From assembly GCF_004570865.1 (NCBI RefSeq), contig NZ_SPQS01000019.1:62001-126000 (forward strand): a DNA stretch of 64,000 nt, given 5' to 3'. The notes below the pieces were generated by a model, which saw only the letters and a list, made by a program, of their open reading frames with translations, searched no databases and had not been told where the DNA came from. Positions 51,089-59,276 of the stretch are shown one piece after another. The stretch comes from Bradyrhizobium frederickii. Its GTDB lineage: Bacteria; Pseudomonadota; Alphaproteobacteria; Rhizobiales; Xanthobacteraceae. A program made the position numbers and the translations under genes. Numbering within the stretch: the stretch's first letter is position 1; each line of letters starts with the position of its first letter.

Positions 51089-51774
51089 AGCTTGATCAGG
51101 CCCTGCTGCACCGCCTCGAACACCGCCTCGCTGCGCGTATGCACCTCGAGCTTGCGGTAGATGTTCTTGATGTGGCCGGGCACGGTCTGCTTGGACAGGC
51201 CGAGATGGCTCGCGATCTCGGCATAGCTGAAGCCCTTGGCGATGCCCCAGAGGATGTCGATCTCGCGCGGTGTCAGCCTGGCGGTATTGAGCGCGGGGCC
51301 GGGGGGCGGCTCCGCCGAATTCTGCGCGGCGCCTTGGGTTCTGCGCACGATGAAGCGGGCGATCGAGGCCGAGATCGGCGAATGGCCGGCGACCAGATCG
51401 CGCACCGTGGTGGCGATGTCGGTGGGAAAGGCGTCCTTGAGCAGATAGCCGGTGGCGCCGACCGTGATCGCGGAGATCACGCTCTCCTCGTCGCCGAGGG
51501 CCGAGATCACCATGATCTCGGTGTCGGGGAAGCGCTGCCTCATCTCGCGGATCAGCTCGATGCCGTGGCCGTCGGGCAGCCGCAGGTCGGTCAGCAGCAC
51601 GCGCGGCGCGCCGCCGGCGAGCGCGGCACGGGCTTCGCCGAGCGTGCCGGCGCTGCGCACCTCGTAGCCGGCCTTGGCCAGCGCATCCTGAAGCCGCCAG
51701 CAGGTCGGCGCGTCGTCCTCGACGAGGAGGATGGTAATCATGTCACCCGTCTCGCCCTGTTCGGTCATGATCAT
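51085..51774 (-). CDS. response regulator, NarL/LuxR type
   Basis: A 229-residue DNA-binding response regulator. The receiver has LLVEDDAPT, phosphoacceptor aspartate in RVLLTDLRLPDGHG and lysine in GYLLKDAFP. The LuxR-type helix-turn-helix is at about 155-215 (LTPREIDILWGIAKGFSYAEIASHLGLSKQTVPGHIKNIYRKL). It is upstream of and coupled to the 7TM kinase. Three ATG codons in frame at 51774, 51768 and 51741 could be the start; homologues often begin near MITILLVEDD (51741). Confidence 0.92.
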   Translation of the reverse strand: MIMTEQGETGDMITILLVEDDAPTCWRLQDALAKAGYEVRSAGTLGEARAALAGGAPRVLLTDLRLPDGHGIELIREMRQRFPDTEIMVISALGDEESVISAITVGATGYLLKDAFPTDIATTVRDLVAGHSPISASIARFIVRRTQGAAQNSAEPPPGPALNTARLTPREIDILWGIAKGFSYAEIASHLGLSKQTVPGHIKNIYRKLEVHTRSEAVFEAVQQGLIKL

Positions 51775-52132
51775 GGTCCCGCACCCGCGTGTCCCCCGCG
51801 GCGCAAGGGCAAGTTTAGCCGCAGCGGGGATGCGGTGACACCCATAATCATGGGGGCGGAAGTGGCACGGTCGCGAGGGCAGCGCGGAGCGTCGGTTGCA
51901 CCCGGGCGAGCGCGCGCCCTCATGGTTCGCGCTGCGCTCGGGGCGCGCAAGGGGTCAGCTCCGCCCCTCATGTCGGCCCATCGCGGCGGCTCGTCGGACA
52001 TCAGGGTTGGGCCAATGGCAAACGCTGGGCGGGCGACGGAGATGTGAGCGTACTGACCTACCCGTTCGACTTGCAACGGCCTATACTTGCCGATCTTAGG
52101 TGTAGGTCGGACGCGCTCAGAAGGGAAGCCAG
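51775..52132. other. divergent intergenic region upstream of the LuxR-type gene
   Basis: About 360 bp between the response regulator and the LuxR-type gene. GACCTAC (52055-52061) and GTAGGTC (52102-52108) form a distant inverted repeat ending 25 nt before the LuxR-type start. AGAAGGGAAG at 52120-52129 is a good ribosome site. No gene or other signal was seen. Confidence 0.45.
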
Positions 52133-52873
52133 ATGGATCGGCGTGTCGCTAATATCCGCCGTAACGCGTTCGAGTTCGTTGAGAACATCCAGCGCGTTTC
52201 CTCGACCGGCGAGATTATGGATGCGCTAGGTTCGGTGTTGAGCCAGCATGGCTGCGACTATTTCTGCTGCACCTTTGTCGTCCCGATATCGATTGAGCGC
52301 CGCCAGGAGGGCGTGCTTGCTGAGCGACTACCGGCCGGGTTTCTAGATCTCTACCACGAAAGGAAATACGTATACGACGATCCGGCTCTTCGCTATTGCA
52401 AGACGACGATGCGGCCATTTCGATGGTTCAGGGAAGCGCCCTATGATGCCGAGCGCGAGCCGCGCGCCGTCGAGGTGGTGCAGAGTGCCCGCGACTTCGG
52501 CATGCTCGATGGCTTCGTGATCCCGGTAGTCTCGCCTGCAGGCCGGATGGGTCAGGTATGGTTCGGAGGTCGGACGCTCGATCTGCCGCAGGACCAATTG
52601 CCAGCCCTGCACCTCATGGCGATCTATGCATTTGACCGAAGCCTCAAACTTAATGGCTCGCCCGCCCAGCACCAAGCAAGTCTGACATCGCGTGAACGGG
52701 AAATCCTGACATTGGCCGCCAACGGCAAGTCAAGCTGGGAGATCGGCGTGGTGCTTCACATCAGCAGCCGAACAGTCAAAGAACACATCAAGAATATTTG
52801 TCGAAAGCTTGATGCAGCGACCCGCACCCAAGCTGTGATGATCGCTGTTCGCGACAAGATCATTGAACCATGA
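52133..52873 (+). CDS. LuxR family regulator with autoinducer-binding domain (LuxR solo)
   Basis: A 246-residue regulator. The N-terminal half fits the acyl-homoserine-lactone binding domain: LPAGFLDLYHERKYVYDDPALR has the conserved Tyr, Asp and Pro, and RPFRWFREAP the conserved Trp. The position usually held by the first Trp (WxxxY) is Phe here (FLDLY). The C-terminal LuxR helix-turn-helix is LTSREREILTLAANGKSSWEIGVVLHISSRTVKEHIKNICRKL. No luxI-type synthase is present in the window, so it is a solo and may sense acyl-, aryl- or plant-derived signals. The next gene downstream is an MFS/SpeE-like fusion 337 nt away. Confidence 0.9.
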   Translation: MDRRVANIRRNAFEFVENIQRVSSTGEIMDALGSVLSQHGCDYFCCTFVVPISIERRQEGVLAERLPAGFLDLYHERKYVYDDPALRYCKTTMRPFRWFREAPYDAEREPRAVEVVQSARDFGMLDGFVIPVVSPAGRMGQVWFGGRTLDLPQDQLPALHLMAIYAFDRSLKLNGSPAQHQASLTSREREILTLAANGKSSWEIGVVLHISSRTVKEHIKNICRKLDAATRTQAVMIAVRDKIIEP

Positions 52874-53209
52874 AGCCGCCACGCGGAGCTGAGCATATGC
52901 GTCCGCGATGGGTCAAAAGCGTCGGTTTGGCGCTCGACCGCGAACGTCCGGTCTGCCCCTCTGAACGGCCCCGTCGCGGCACCGCATCAACAGCAGCGAA
53001 GGGCCGGGATCTGACCTTCGGCGCCCTCGATCGACCTCTGGTACACGTACCAAAGTGGCCGTTCTGATCCGTTGTTCACCATGGCTTAACCCTGCGCACC
53101 GAGTTGCCGGATTGGACCGTTAATCCAGCCTCGTTCAGCCAACCAACCGCAACCTTTACTTACCTTTCTCTTGCAGGTTGCGAGAGCGTGGGAGAAGGGA
53201 TCCATTGAA
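52874..53209. other. intergenic region between luxR-type and MFS/SpeE-like genes
   Basis: About 335 bp. A 65-codon frame at 52870-53067 is open but shows no motif and resembles non-coding sequence, so it was not called. GGTACACGTACC at 53040-53051 is a 12-bp near-palindrome (GGTAC-AC-GTACC). GGAGAAGGGA at 53191-53200 is the ribosome site of the next gene. Confidence 0.45.
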
Positions 53210-55438
53210 ATGACGGCTGTCGAGTTGCCCGCGGATGCGCCAGCGCAGAGATTCGCTGCGCCCGGTGTCCGCGTTCTCTGCATCCTCTTCTTCTTTTCCG
53301 GTTTTCCGGCGCTGATCTATCAACTGACCTGGCAACGAAGCCTGTTCCGGATCTTCGGCGTCAATTCGGAATCAGTCACGATCATCGTGACCGCCTTCAT
53401 GGTCGGGCTCGGGCTTGGCAGCCTGTGTGGTGGCTGGATATCCCGACGCACCAACGTCAAGCCGTTGTTGCTGCTCGGAGTGATCGAGCTTGCTACCGCC
53501 GCATTCGGATTGGCCTCACTCCAGATCTTCGAGAAGGTGGGCGCTATGGTGGCAGACCTGCCGCTGCCCGCCCTTGCCGCCATCAACCTCGTCCTGGTGC
53601 TGCTGCCCACCCTTCTGATGGGCGCAACGCTGCCGATCCTGGTCTCATATCTGGCACGAATGACCGGCCAGATCGGCGACGCCGTCGGCACACTCTATTT
53701 TGTCAATACGCTCGGCGCCGGTGCCGCGTGCCTTATATGCGCCACCCTGATCTTCCCTTTTCTCGGCATGCATGAGGCGATCACGATTGCGGCTGGAATC
53801 AATCTCGCGGTCGGCGCCGGTGCGATCGCGGCGCACATCCTCTCCGGTCCCGGCGCGAGGCCGGCCCCACAGACGTCGACCAAGGCTCCGGACACCCAGC
53901 CAATCCTCGGCATGGGTCCTGTCGTCCTGCTCGCAATGACGGGTGGGTTCATCTCGTTGTCCTACGAGATCTACCTGTTTCGCGTGATGTCGTTTGCCTC
54001 GGGATCGAGTTCGCTGGCATTTGCGATGACGCTCTATGCTTTCTTGACAGGAATCGCCGTCGGCGCTCGAAAGGCCGGACAGTCCTGCAGGACGCTCGCG
54101 CCGCAAGATGCGCTGCGCCAGGCCGCGCGCGATCTGATCTGGGCCAATGTGTTCGGCGCGATGTTCCTTCCGTTGATGGCGCAATTGGCATGGGTCGGCG
54201 CCGGCGTGATCGGCATCGCCGTCGCGATCACCTACCTGATCGCGCGGCAGTGGGGTGCACTGCTCCCCTATCTTTCGCAATTCGGTATCGCGACCGACGA
54301 ACAAGTCGGTCAGCGGACGGCGCTCTTGTATTTCGCCAACATCGCGGGCTGCGCCAGCGGGGCGATCCTCACCGGCTTCGTGCTGACGGACTATCTTGGA
54401 ATCAGACAGATCGCGGCGATGCTGCTTGTCGGTGGCACGATGGCCGCACTTGCATTGATTGCGCTTGGCCAGACCACGGCGCAGGAGCGAAATCGTCTTG
54501 GTTATCTTGCCATCGCGGTTCTCGTCTTCGGCCTCGGCGCAAGCGCCTTGTTGAGCCAGCGGCTGCTGGAGAATCTGCAGGGAAAGACGCTCGCTGATCA
54601 CGACTTCCCGCATATTGTCGAGAACCATAGCGGCATCATCACTGTCGATGCCGACGGCACCGTCTTTGGCAACGGCATGTATGACGGCCGCTTCAACACG
54701 GATCTGAAGTCCGATCGCAATGGCATCATCCGGCCGTACGCGCTCAGTCTCTTCCACCCCGCGCCACGACAGGTTCTGATGATCGGTCTCTCATCCGGTT
54801 CATGGGCTCAGGTCATCGCCAACAATCCCGACGTGGAATCGCTCACGATCGTCGAGATCAATCGCGGATATCTTGAGTTGATCGCAAAGCACGAGGATGT
54901 CAGGTCGATCCTGAACAACCCCAAGATCAGGATCGTCGAGGACGACGGACGCCGTTGGCTCCGCCACCAGCCCGACGCACGTTTCGATGCGGTAGTCTCC
55001 AACACGACGTGGCATTTCCGCGCGAACGCCACCAATCTGCTGTCGTCGGAATTCCTTGGCCTGGTGCAGCAACACCTGAAGCCCGGCGGAATTTTCTTCT
55101 ACAACACCACCAATTCGCGGCGCGCGCAGCGCACAGGCTGCACCGCATTTTCCCACGGCGCCCGGTTCTTGAACCATATGGTGGTGTCGCAGACCCCGAT
55201 CGCGTGGGATCATGATCGCTGGCGACGAACGCTGGAAAATTACAGCATCGACGGCAAACCCGAATTTGCTTCCGATGACGCTGACCGCGCTCGGCTCGAT
55301 GCACTGATAGCCGACTTCCGTCAGGATAGTCCCACGATCGAACCATGTCCGCAGCTGCTGGAGGCTACCACCGGCCAAACCCTCGTTACCGACGACAATA
55401 TGGGCACCGAGTGGCGCTACTTTCTCGGTTTGGAGTGA
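53210..55438 (+). CDS. fused MFS-like membrane domain and spermidine-synthase-like domain
   Basis: A 742-residue protein. Residues about 20-470 form a multi-helix MFS-like region that begins FFFSGFPALIYQLTWQRSLFRIFG, typical of fused MFS/spermidine synthase proteins. The C-terminal 240 residues have a Rossmann fold: VLMIGLSSGSWAQVI, LTIVEINRGYLELI and VEDDGRRWLRH correspond to the SpeE nucleotide-binding motifs, but the catalytic-Asp region reads FDAVVSNTTWHFRANA and lacks that acid. It may transfer another group, or bind SAM-like ligands, in the membrane. Codon and base use seem less GC-rich than the neighbours. GGAGAAGGGA sets the start. Confidence 0.88.
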   Translation: MTAVELPADAPAQRFAAPGVRVLCILFFFSGFPALIYQLTWQRSLFRIFGVNSESVTIIVTAFMVGLGLGSLCGGWISRRTNVKPLLLLGVIELATAAFGLASLQIFEKVGAMVADLPLPALAAINLVLVLLPTLLMGATLPILVSYLARMTGQIGDAVGTLYFVNTLGAGAACLICATLIFPFLGMHEAITIAAGINLAVGAGAIAAHILSGPGARPAPQTSTKAPDTQPILGMGPVVLLAMTGGFISLSYEIYLFRVMSFASGSSSLAFAMTLYAFLTGIAVGARKAGQSCRTLAPQDALRQAARDLIWANVFGAMFLPLMAQLAWVGAGVIGIAVAITYLIARQWGALLPYLSQFGIATDEQVGQRTALLYFANIAGCASGAILTGFVLTDYLGIRQIAAMLLVGGTMAALALIALGQTTAQERNRLGYLAIAVLVFGLGASALLSQRLLENLQGKTLADHDFPHIVENHSGIITVDADGTVFGNGMYDGRFNTDLKSDRNGIIRPYALSLFHPAPRQVLMIGLSSGSWAQVIANNPDVESLTIVEINRGYLELIAKHEDVRSILNNPKIRIVEDDGRRWLRHQPDARFDAVVSNTTWHFRANATNLLSSEFLGLVQQHLKPGGIFFYNTTNSRRAQRTGCTAFSHGARFLNHMVVSQTPIAWDHDRWRRTLENYSIDGKPEFASDDADRARLDALIADFRQDSPTIEPCPQLLEATTGQTLVTDDNMGTEWRYFLGLE

Positions 55439-55474
55439 CTCCGCCTCCGCGGCGAAGTGCGCATCCTGGCCGCC

Positions 55475-55702
55475 TCACGAAAGATCAACCCGCGGCGGCG
55501 GATAGCGCCGGGCCAGCATCGATAGCGACAGGTGCCGTTCGTCTTCTGGCAACTCGAGGTACGCCAGCACGAGCGGCCGCTTCCAGTCACTGACGCCGAA
55601 ATCCATCGTCATCCATTTCTGCGGCTCGGGTCCCTCGAGCCCCCGCACCCAGACGAAATAGCGGGGAAGGTCCTCGGCGTCCGTCGTGCGTCTCCTGGCC
55701 AT
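55475..55702 (-). CDS. small conserved hypothetical protein
   Basis: A 75-residue cytosolic protein: MARRRTTDAEDLPRYFVWVR opens it, and QKWMTMDFGVSDWKRPLVLAYLELPEDE follows. It has no signal or membrane segment and no known domain; I recall similar proteins in Bradyrhizobium. ATG 55702 was chosen because the upstream frame looks non-coding. It is convergent with the MFS/SpeE-like gene, 36 bases away. Confidence 0.65.
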   Translation of the reverse strand: MARRRTTDAEDLPRYFVWVRGLEGPEPQKWMTMDFGVSDWKRPLVLAYLELPEDERHLSLSMLARRYPPPRVDLS

Positions 55703-56693
55703 CAAACTGTCCGCTGCATCAGGTCGGTTGCGAGAGAATATAGGGAGTGGCGCGGCGAAGTCGAACGCCGCAGTGGGTCGGGGCAGGCAGCCGCGCATGG
55801 CCTGCCGGGCGATCAGAGCGCGCCCTCGTCCTTCGAGACCCCCGCGGAGCCTGTCATCGGGCCGCGCTCTTGCGCGGACCCGGTGGCGGTCCCCTCAAGG
55901 ATGAGGTTAGGCAGCGATCGCTCCCGTTGAGGCTGTGCCGCAAAACGCCGTCCTCATCCTGAGGAGCCCGCCCAAAGCGGGCGTCTCGAAGGATGGCCGG
56001 AAGGAAATCGCGGTCGGGGCGATTGCTCTTTTTTAGAATTCTGCTTGACCGAAATTCGGAAATATCGTAGGTTTGCGTCCATCCCGGCCCATGGACAAGG
56101 GGCGTTTCGCGATCGTCACGATACGCGGGCCGGGTGGCGGTGGACGTGGAGCGCATCGGCGCGGCGGCAATGCAGGGCGGGCTTGGCCCGTGAGCGGTTG
56201 ACCGGCGCGCACACGACCGGTGCGGTTCCAGCGTACGGCAAAAGCGTGTGGTCCTGACGCCCGGGGTCTGTGCGTCAAGGCTTGCGGTGGTGAAGCGGCC
56301 CGACCGGGCGCGCGCACCAGCCATCCGCAGGACGACGGGGGCAATAGTGCATCGCTCCCCGGGGAGAGCGCGCCATAAGCCGTCAAACCACTGCGCAGGG
56401 AAAGGCCGGGATGTCCGGGCTGCCCTGTATGCCGCTGTGCATCTGTCTTCGCGCAATCTGCGCACAGCGGACCGTGGGTGCCAGCCGGCGCCCGGCCTTC
56501 CCTGCGCCCTTTCCAAGCAAGGGGCGTCGCGAGAAGCCCAAAGCTCGGGCGTCAGGCGCCGCGAGGCCGTGGAAGCGTGTCTTGCTGCTTGAGTCTGGCG
56601 GAGAGAGTCCGTCTTCGGGCCAGGTCGCCCCCGGACGCCAATCGCCTCTCGGCTTTGCGTGGCCGCGCCACGCGAAGCCCGAAGGGCGAAGCG
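55703..56693. other. one-kilobase non-coding region before tRNA-Leu
   Basis: No convincing protein gene. From 55825 to 55999 there is a family E-like repeat. From about 56130 to 56600 there is a GC-rich stretch with many short stems, for example CTCCCCGGGGAG at 56356-56367, and no coding signature in any frame. I recall near-identical stretches between genes in several Bradyrhizobium and Rhodopseudomonas genomes. It ends next to the tRNA. Confidence 0.6.
55825..55999. repeat. dispersed repeat, family E-like, copy 2
   Basis: Starts with CGTCCTTCGAGAC and ends with GTCTCGAAGGATGGC, enclosing the pairs GGGCCGCGCTCTTGCGCGG and CCTCATCCTGAGGAGCCCGCCCAAAGCGGGCG. Family E copy 1 at 7112-7244 shares the CATCCTTCGAG and CCTGAGG motifs. 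Confidence 0.65.
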
Positions 56694-56778
56694 TGGTGCC
56701 CCTGGCCGGAATCGAACCAGCACTCCTTGCGGAACTCGATTTTGAGTCGAGCGCGTCTACCAGTTCCGCCACAGGGGC
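56694..56778 (-). tRNA. tRNA-Leu, anticodon CAA
   Basis: The minus strand folds as a class II tRNA: acceptor stem GCCCCTG / CAGGGGC, D arm GCGGAACTGGTAGACGC, anticodon stem CTCGA / TCGAG with loop CTCAAAA (anticodon CAA, reading UUG), a long variable arm (TTCCGCAAGGAGTGC) and T arm with GGTTCGATTCC. The discriminator is A and the CCA end is encoded (56694-56696). Confidence 0.96.
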
Positions 56779-56934
56779 CCTCGGTCGGCCCTTGAGGGGA
56801 GCGTCGCGAAGCCGGCGGACTATAGCCATGGACAAAGCGGGGTCAACCCGCGCCAAAGTGATGTCTGCCGTTCTCGACAGCTGCCTGGACCGGGGCTAGA
56901 GGCTAAGGCCACGACCCATCCGAACGAGGCCGCC

Positions 56935-57477
56935 GTGACCACCCAGAGTGCCGCATTACCTGCATTCAGGCCGGGGGCCGCGAGCCCCGCGCTGACGGCC
57001 TCGCTGCTCGTCACGCTGATCGCGGCTGCGACCATCGCGGGCGCCTGGTTCTTCCAGCTCGTGCTGGAGATCCTGCCCTGTCCGCTCTGCCTGGAGCAGC
57101 GCTACGCCTATTACCTCGCGATTCCGCTCGGTGCGCTCACGGCTCTTGCGGCGAAGAATCGCGCGCCGCGGCCGTTGCTGCTGGCGGGGCTCGCGATCCT
57201 CGCGCTGGTGACGCTCGCCAATGCCGGCCTCGGCGCCTACCATTCGGGCGTCGAGTGGGGTTTTTGGAAGGGGCCGACCGATTGCAGCGGTCCCGTCGTC
57301 AATCTCGGCAATGCCGGCGATCTCTTTTCACGGCTCGACACCGTGAAGGTGGTGCGCTGCGACGAGGTGCAGTGGCGCTTCCTCGGCCTCTCGCTCGCCG
57401 GCTACAACGTGCTGATCTCGCTGCTGATGGCCGCGATCGCCGCGTGGGGATTTGCGAAGACGGCGAAGCGTTCGTAG
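56935..57477 (+). CDS. DsbB family disulfide bond formation protein
   Basis: A 180-residue inner-membrane protein with four predicted helices. DsbB re-oxidises the periplasmic thiol oxidase DsbA and passes electrons to quinone. The first redox pair is in EILPCPLCLEQRYAYYLA (CxxC after helix one), and the second loop has cysteines in GPTDCSGPVV and VVRCDEVQWRF. Helix four ends with MAAIAAWGF. GTG 56935 is the only suitable start. It lies 3 kb from a DsbA-like gene but is not in an operon with it. The gene ends next to a family B repeat. Confidence 0.9.
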   Translation: MTTQSAALPAFRPGAASPALTASLLVTLIAAATIAGAWFFQLVLEILPCPLCLEQRYAYYLAIPLGALTALAAKNRAPRPLLLAGLAILALVTLANAGLGAYHSGVEWGFWKGPTDCSGPVVNLGNAGDLFSRLDTVKVVRCDEVQWRFLGLSLAGYNVLISLLMAAIAAWGFAKTAKRS

Positions 57478-57480
57478 TTG

Positions 57481-57583
57481 CCGTAGGGTGGGCAAAGGCG
57501 CGCTCTTCGCGCGCTGTGCCCACCACCATTAACGATTGAGATAGATCATGGGCACGGCGCAAGTGCGCCTTTGCCCACCCTAC
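57481..57583. repeat. dispersed inverted repeat, family B, copy 3
   Basis: Bounded by CCGTAGGGTGGGCAAAGGCG and CGCCTTTGCCCACCCTAC, with inner TGTGCCCACC and ATGGGCACGG. It lies between the converging ends of the DsbB and AbrB-type genes. Confidence 0.82.
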
Positions 57584-57598
57584 AAGAGCGGCGCTCTG

Positions 57599-58687
57599 CT
57601 AATCGTCCACATCGTCCTGGGTGCGCCCGAACAGATGCACGATGCCCGGTGTTGCGATCGTCACGAACACGAAGCGCGACAAATGATGGGCGCCGACGAA
57701 GATCGGGTCGATGTGCAACGTCAGGGCCAGCGCCAGCATGGCGTCCATCGCGCCCGGCGCGAAGGCGACCACGATGTCGGAGAACTTGACCTGCGTGGTG
57801 AGCGCGACGATGCCGACGAAAATGGCGGAGACGGCGATCGCGACCGTGAACGAGCCCAGCGCCGCATTGATGTGGCCGGCGAGCGTCTTGATCCGCATCC
57901 GCGCGAAACGGCTGCCGATCAGCGCGCCGATGCCGACCAGCGCCACGCCGCGCACCCAGTCCGGCAGGCCGCCCTCGACCCAGCCGGCGCCATGCAGCAC
58001 GCTGGAGGCGAGCATCGCGCCGAACATCCAGCTCGCGGGAAACTTGATCAGCCGCAACACCAGCGCCATGGCCAGCGAGGCCGCGGCCAGCTCCACGAGG
58101 TCGAGCGGCGAAGCGATCGTCGTCGTCGTCAGCGACGGCGCGGCGGAGGGGACCACGCCCGCGATCGCGAGCACCATCGGCAGCGCCGCGGTGAGGATGA
58201 TGACGCGCATGGTCTGCACCACCGCGATGCCCGGCAGGTCGGCGCCGCGCTCGACGGCCAGAATCGTGATCTGCGACAGCGCGCCGGGGCTGCCGGCCAG
58301 CAAGGCCGAGGTGCGGTCCCAGCCATGGACGCGCTGGAGGTAATAGCTCGAGCCGAAGGTGGAGCAGAAGGTCGCGAGCGCGAGCAGCCCGATGGTGAGA
58401 GGATAGGCACTGACCTGCTGCAGCAGATGGCGCGAGACCACCGAGCCCAGCGAGATGCCGAGCAGCACCAGCACGGTCTGGGTCAGGAGCGGCGGCAGGG
58501 ACAATTGGCGGCCGGCGATGGCGGCGATCGCGACCGCGATCATCGAGCCCGAGATCAGCCCGCCGGGAAGCCCGGCGAGGAGAAACACCAGGCCACCGGC
58601 GGTGCCGATGACGAGCGTCTCCGCCGTGCTCAGGAGCCTGGCACGGCTCGGCCATTCGAACGGCAGGGAGGCGGTGATCTGCTTCAC
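57599..58687 (-). CDS. AbrB family membrane protein
   Basis: A 362-residue integral membrane protein of the AbrB (COG3180) family, with a tandem repeat of two membrane halves. Half one has GLPGGLISGSMIAVAIAAI and LLGISLGSVVSRHLL; SSYYLQRVHGWDRTSALLAGSPGALSQITI is a family signature, and half two repeats GALIGSRFARMRIKTLAGH. About ten helices are predicted. Members were named for an Escherichia coli regulator of aidB and a putative ammonia monooxygenase, but the sequence shows a transporter-like protein of unknown substrate. The GTG at 58687 was taken as the start. Confidence 0.88.
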   Translation of the reverse strand: MKQITASLPFEWPSRARLLSTAETLVIGTAGGLVFLLAGLPGGLISGSMIAVAIAAIAGRQLSLPPLLTQTVLVLLGISLGSVVSRHLLQQVSAYPLTIGLLALATFCSTFGSSYYLQRVHGWDRTSALLAGSPGALSQITILAVERGADLPGIAVVQTMRVIILTAALPMVLAIAGVVPSAAPSLTTTTIASPLDLVELAAASLAMALVLRLIKFPASWMFGAMLASSVLHGAGWVEGGLPDWVRGVALVGIGALIGSRFARMRIKTLAGHINAALGSFTVAIAVSAIFVGIVALTTQVKFSDIVVAFAPGAMDAMLALALTLHIDPIFVGAHHLSRFVFVTIATPGIVHLFGRTQDDVDD

Positions 58688-58785
58688 GCCGCCTTATCGC
58701 AAATCAGCGGGAGGCGCACAATTGCAGGCTCGTCATGCCGCAATGCGTGCGCCTCTCGCGGACACGAGGGGCGGACGCGAGGGGA

Positions 58786-59073
58786 TTACTTCTTGTCGGC
58801 GGCGGCCGGGGCGGCGGGCGCGGCGCTGCCGGCCTTCGCTTCCTTCTTGCACTCGCGACGGAATTTCTTGCGCTCCTTGCCCTTCAGCCCCTTGGCGTCC
58901 GCCTGCTTGGAGCATTCGATCGACTCGGCCGTGCGCTCCTTCGTTGTCTTGGTAGCCGCGGCGTCGGTCTTCGCATCGCTCTTGGCGGCCGGCGCGGCGG
59001 TCTGCGCGAAGGCGGTGCCGGTGACGAGCAGGGAGGCGAGGGCGACGGCGGCGAGGCGAGAGGCGAGGGTCAT
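58786..59073 (-). CDS. PsiF repeat family secreted protein
   Basis: A 95-residue protein. A signal peptide (LAAVALASLLVTGTAFAQ) precedes a low-complexity Ala/Lys/Thr region, and the PsiF-type block is IECSKQADAKGLKGKERKKFRRECKKEAK, with the two cysteines and KGKERKKF core. PsiF was named as phosphate-starvation-inducible in E. coli; the function is unknown. The C-terminus is Ala/Pro-rich. Periplasmic location is inferred. Confidence 0.88.
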   Translation of the reverse strand: MTLASRLAAVALASLLVTGTAFAQTAAPAAKSDAKTDAAATKTTKERTAESIECSKQADAKGLKGKERKKFRRECKKEAKAGSAAPAAPAAADKK

Positions 59074-59276
59074 GGCGTTGCACTCATCTTGCGAGATTGC
59101 GAGGGTTGCGAACGTCGGCTCGCCTTGCTGAACGCGACATGAATAATCCGAGCAAGGCGCTCACTATATTTTGGCAGCAAGCGCCGTCGTGTTCTTGTCG
59201 CAGATGGCCGGCACGCTAGGATAGCAATTGTTATTTCACTGCCCCATCGGGGGAAGTTCAACGAGGAGACCCAGGG

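Noticed and set aside
52055..52108. Possible lux box upstream of the LuxR-type gene
   Set aside because: The two arms are separated by 40 bp, far wider than the 18-20 bp contiguous lux box; listed only as an inverted repeat.
52870..53067. A 65-codon plus-strand frame after the LuxR-type gene
   Set aside because: It overlaps the LuxR-type stop codon, and its Arg/Pro-rich content resembles non-coding GC-rich DNA.
53210..55438. Functional spermidine synthase (speE)
   Set aside because: The catalytic acidic segment is absent and a long membrane domain is fused; a plain speE call would overstate the evidence.
55854..56723. A 289-codon minus-strand frame and several smaller frames in the region before the tRNA
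   Set aside because: They run through repeats and into the tRNA-Leu gene and have no protein-like signature; the region is better read as non-coding.
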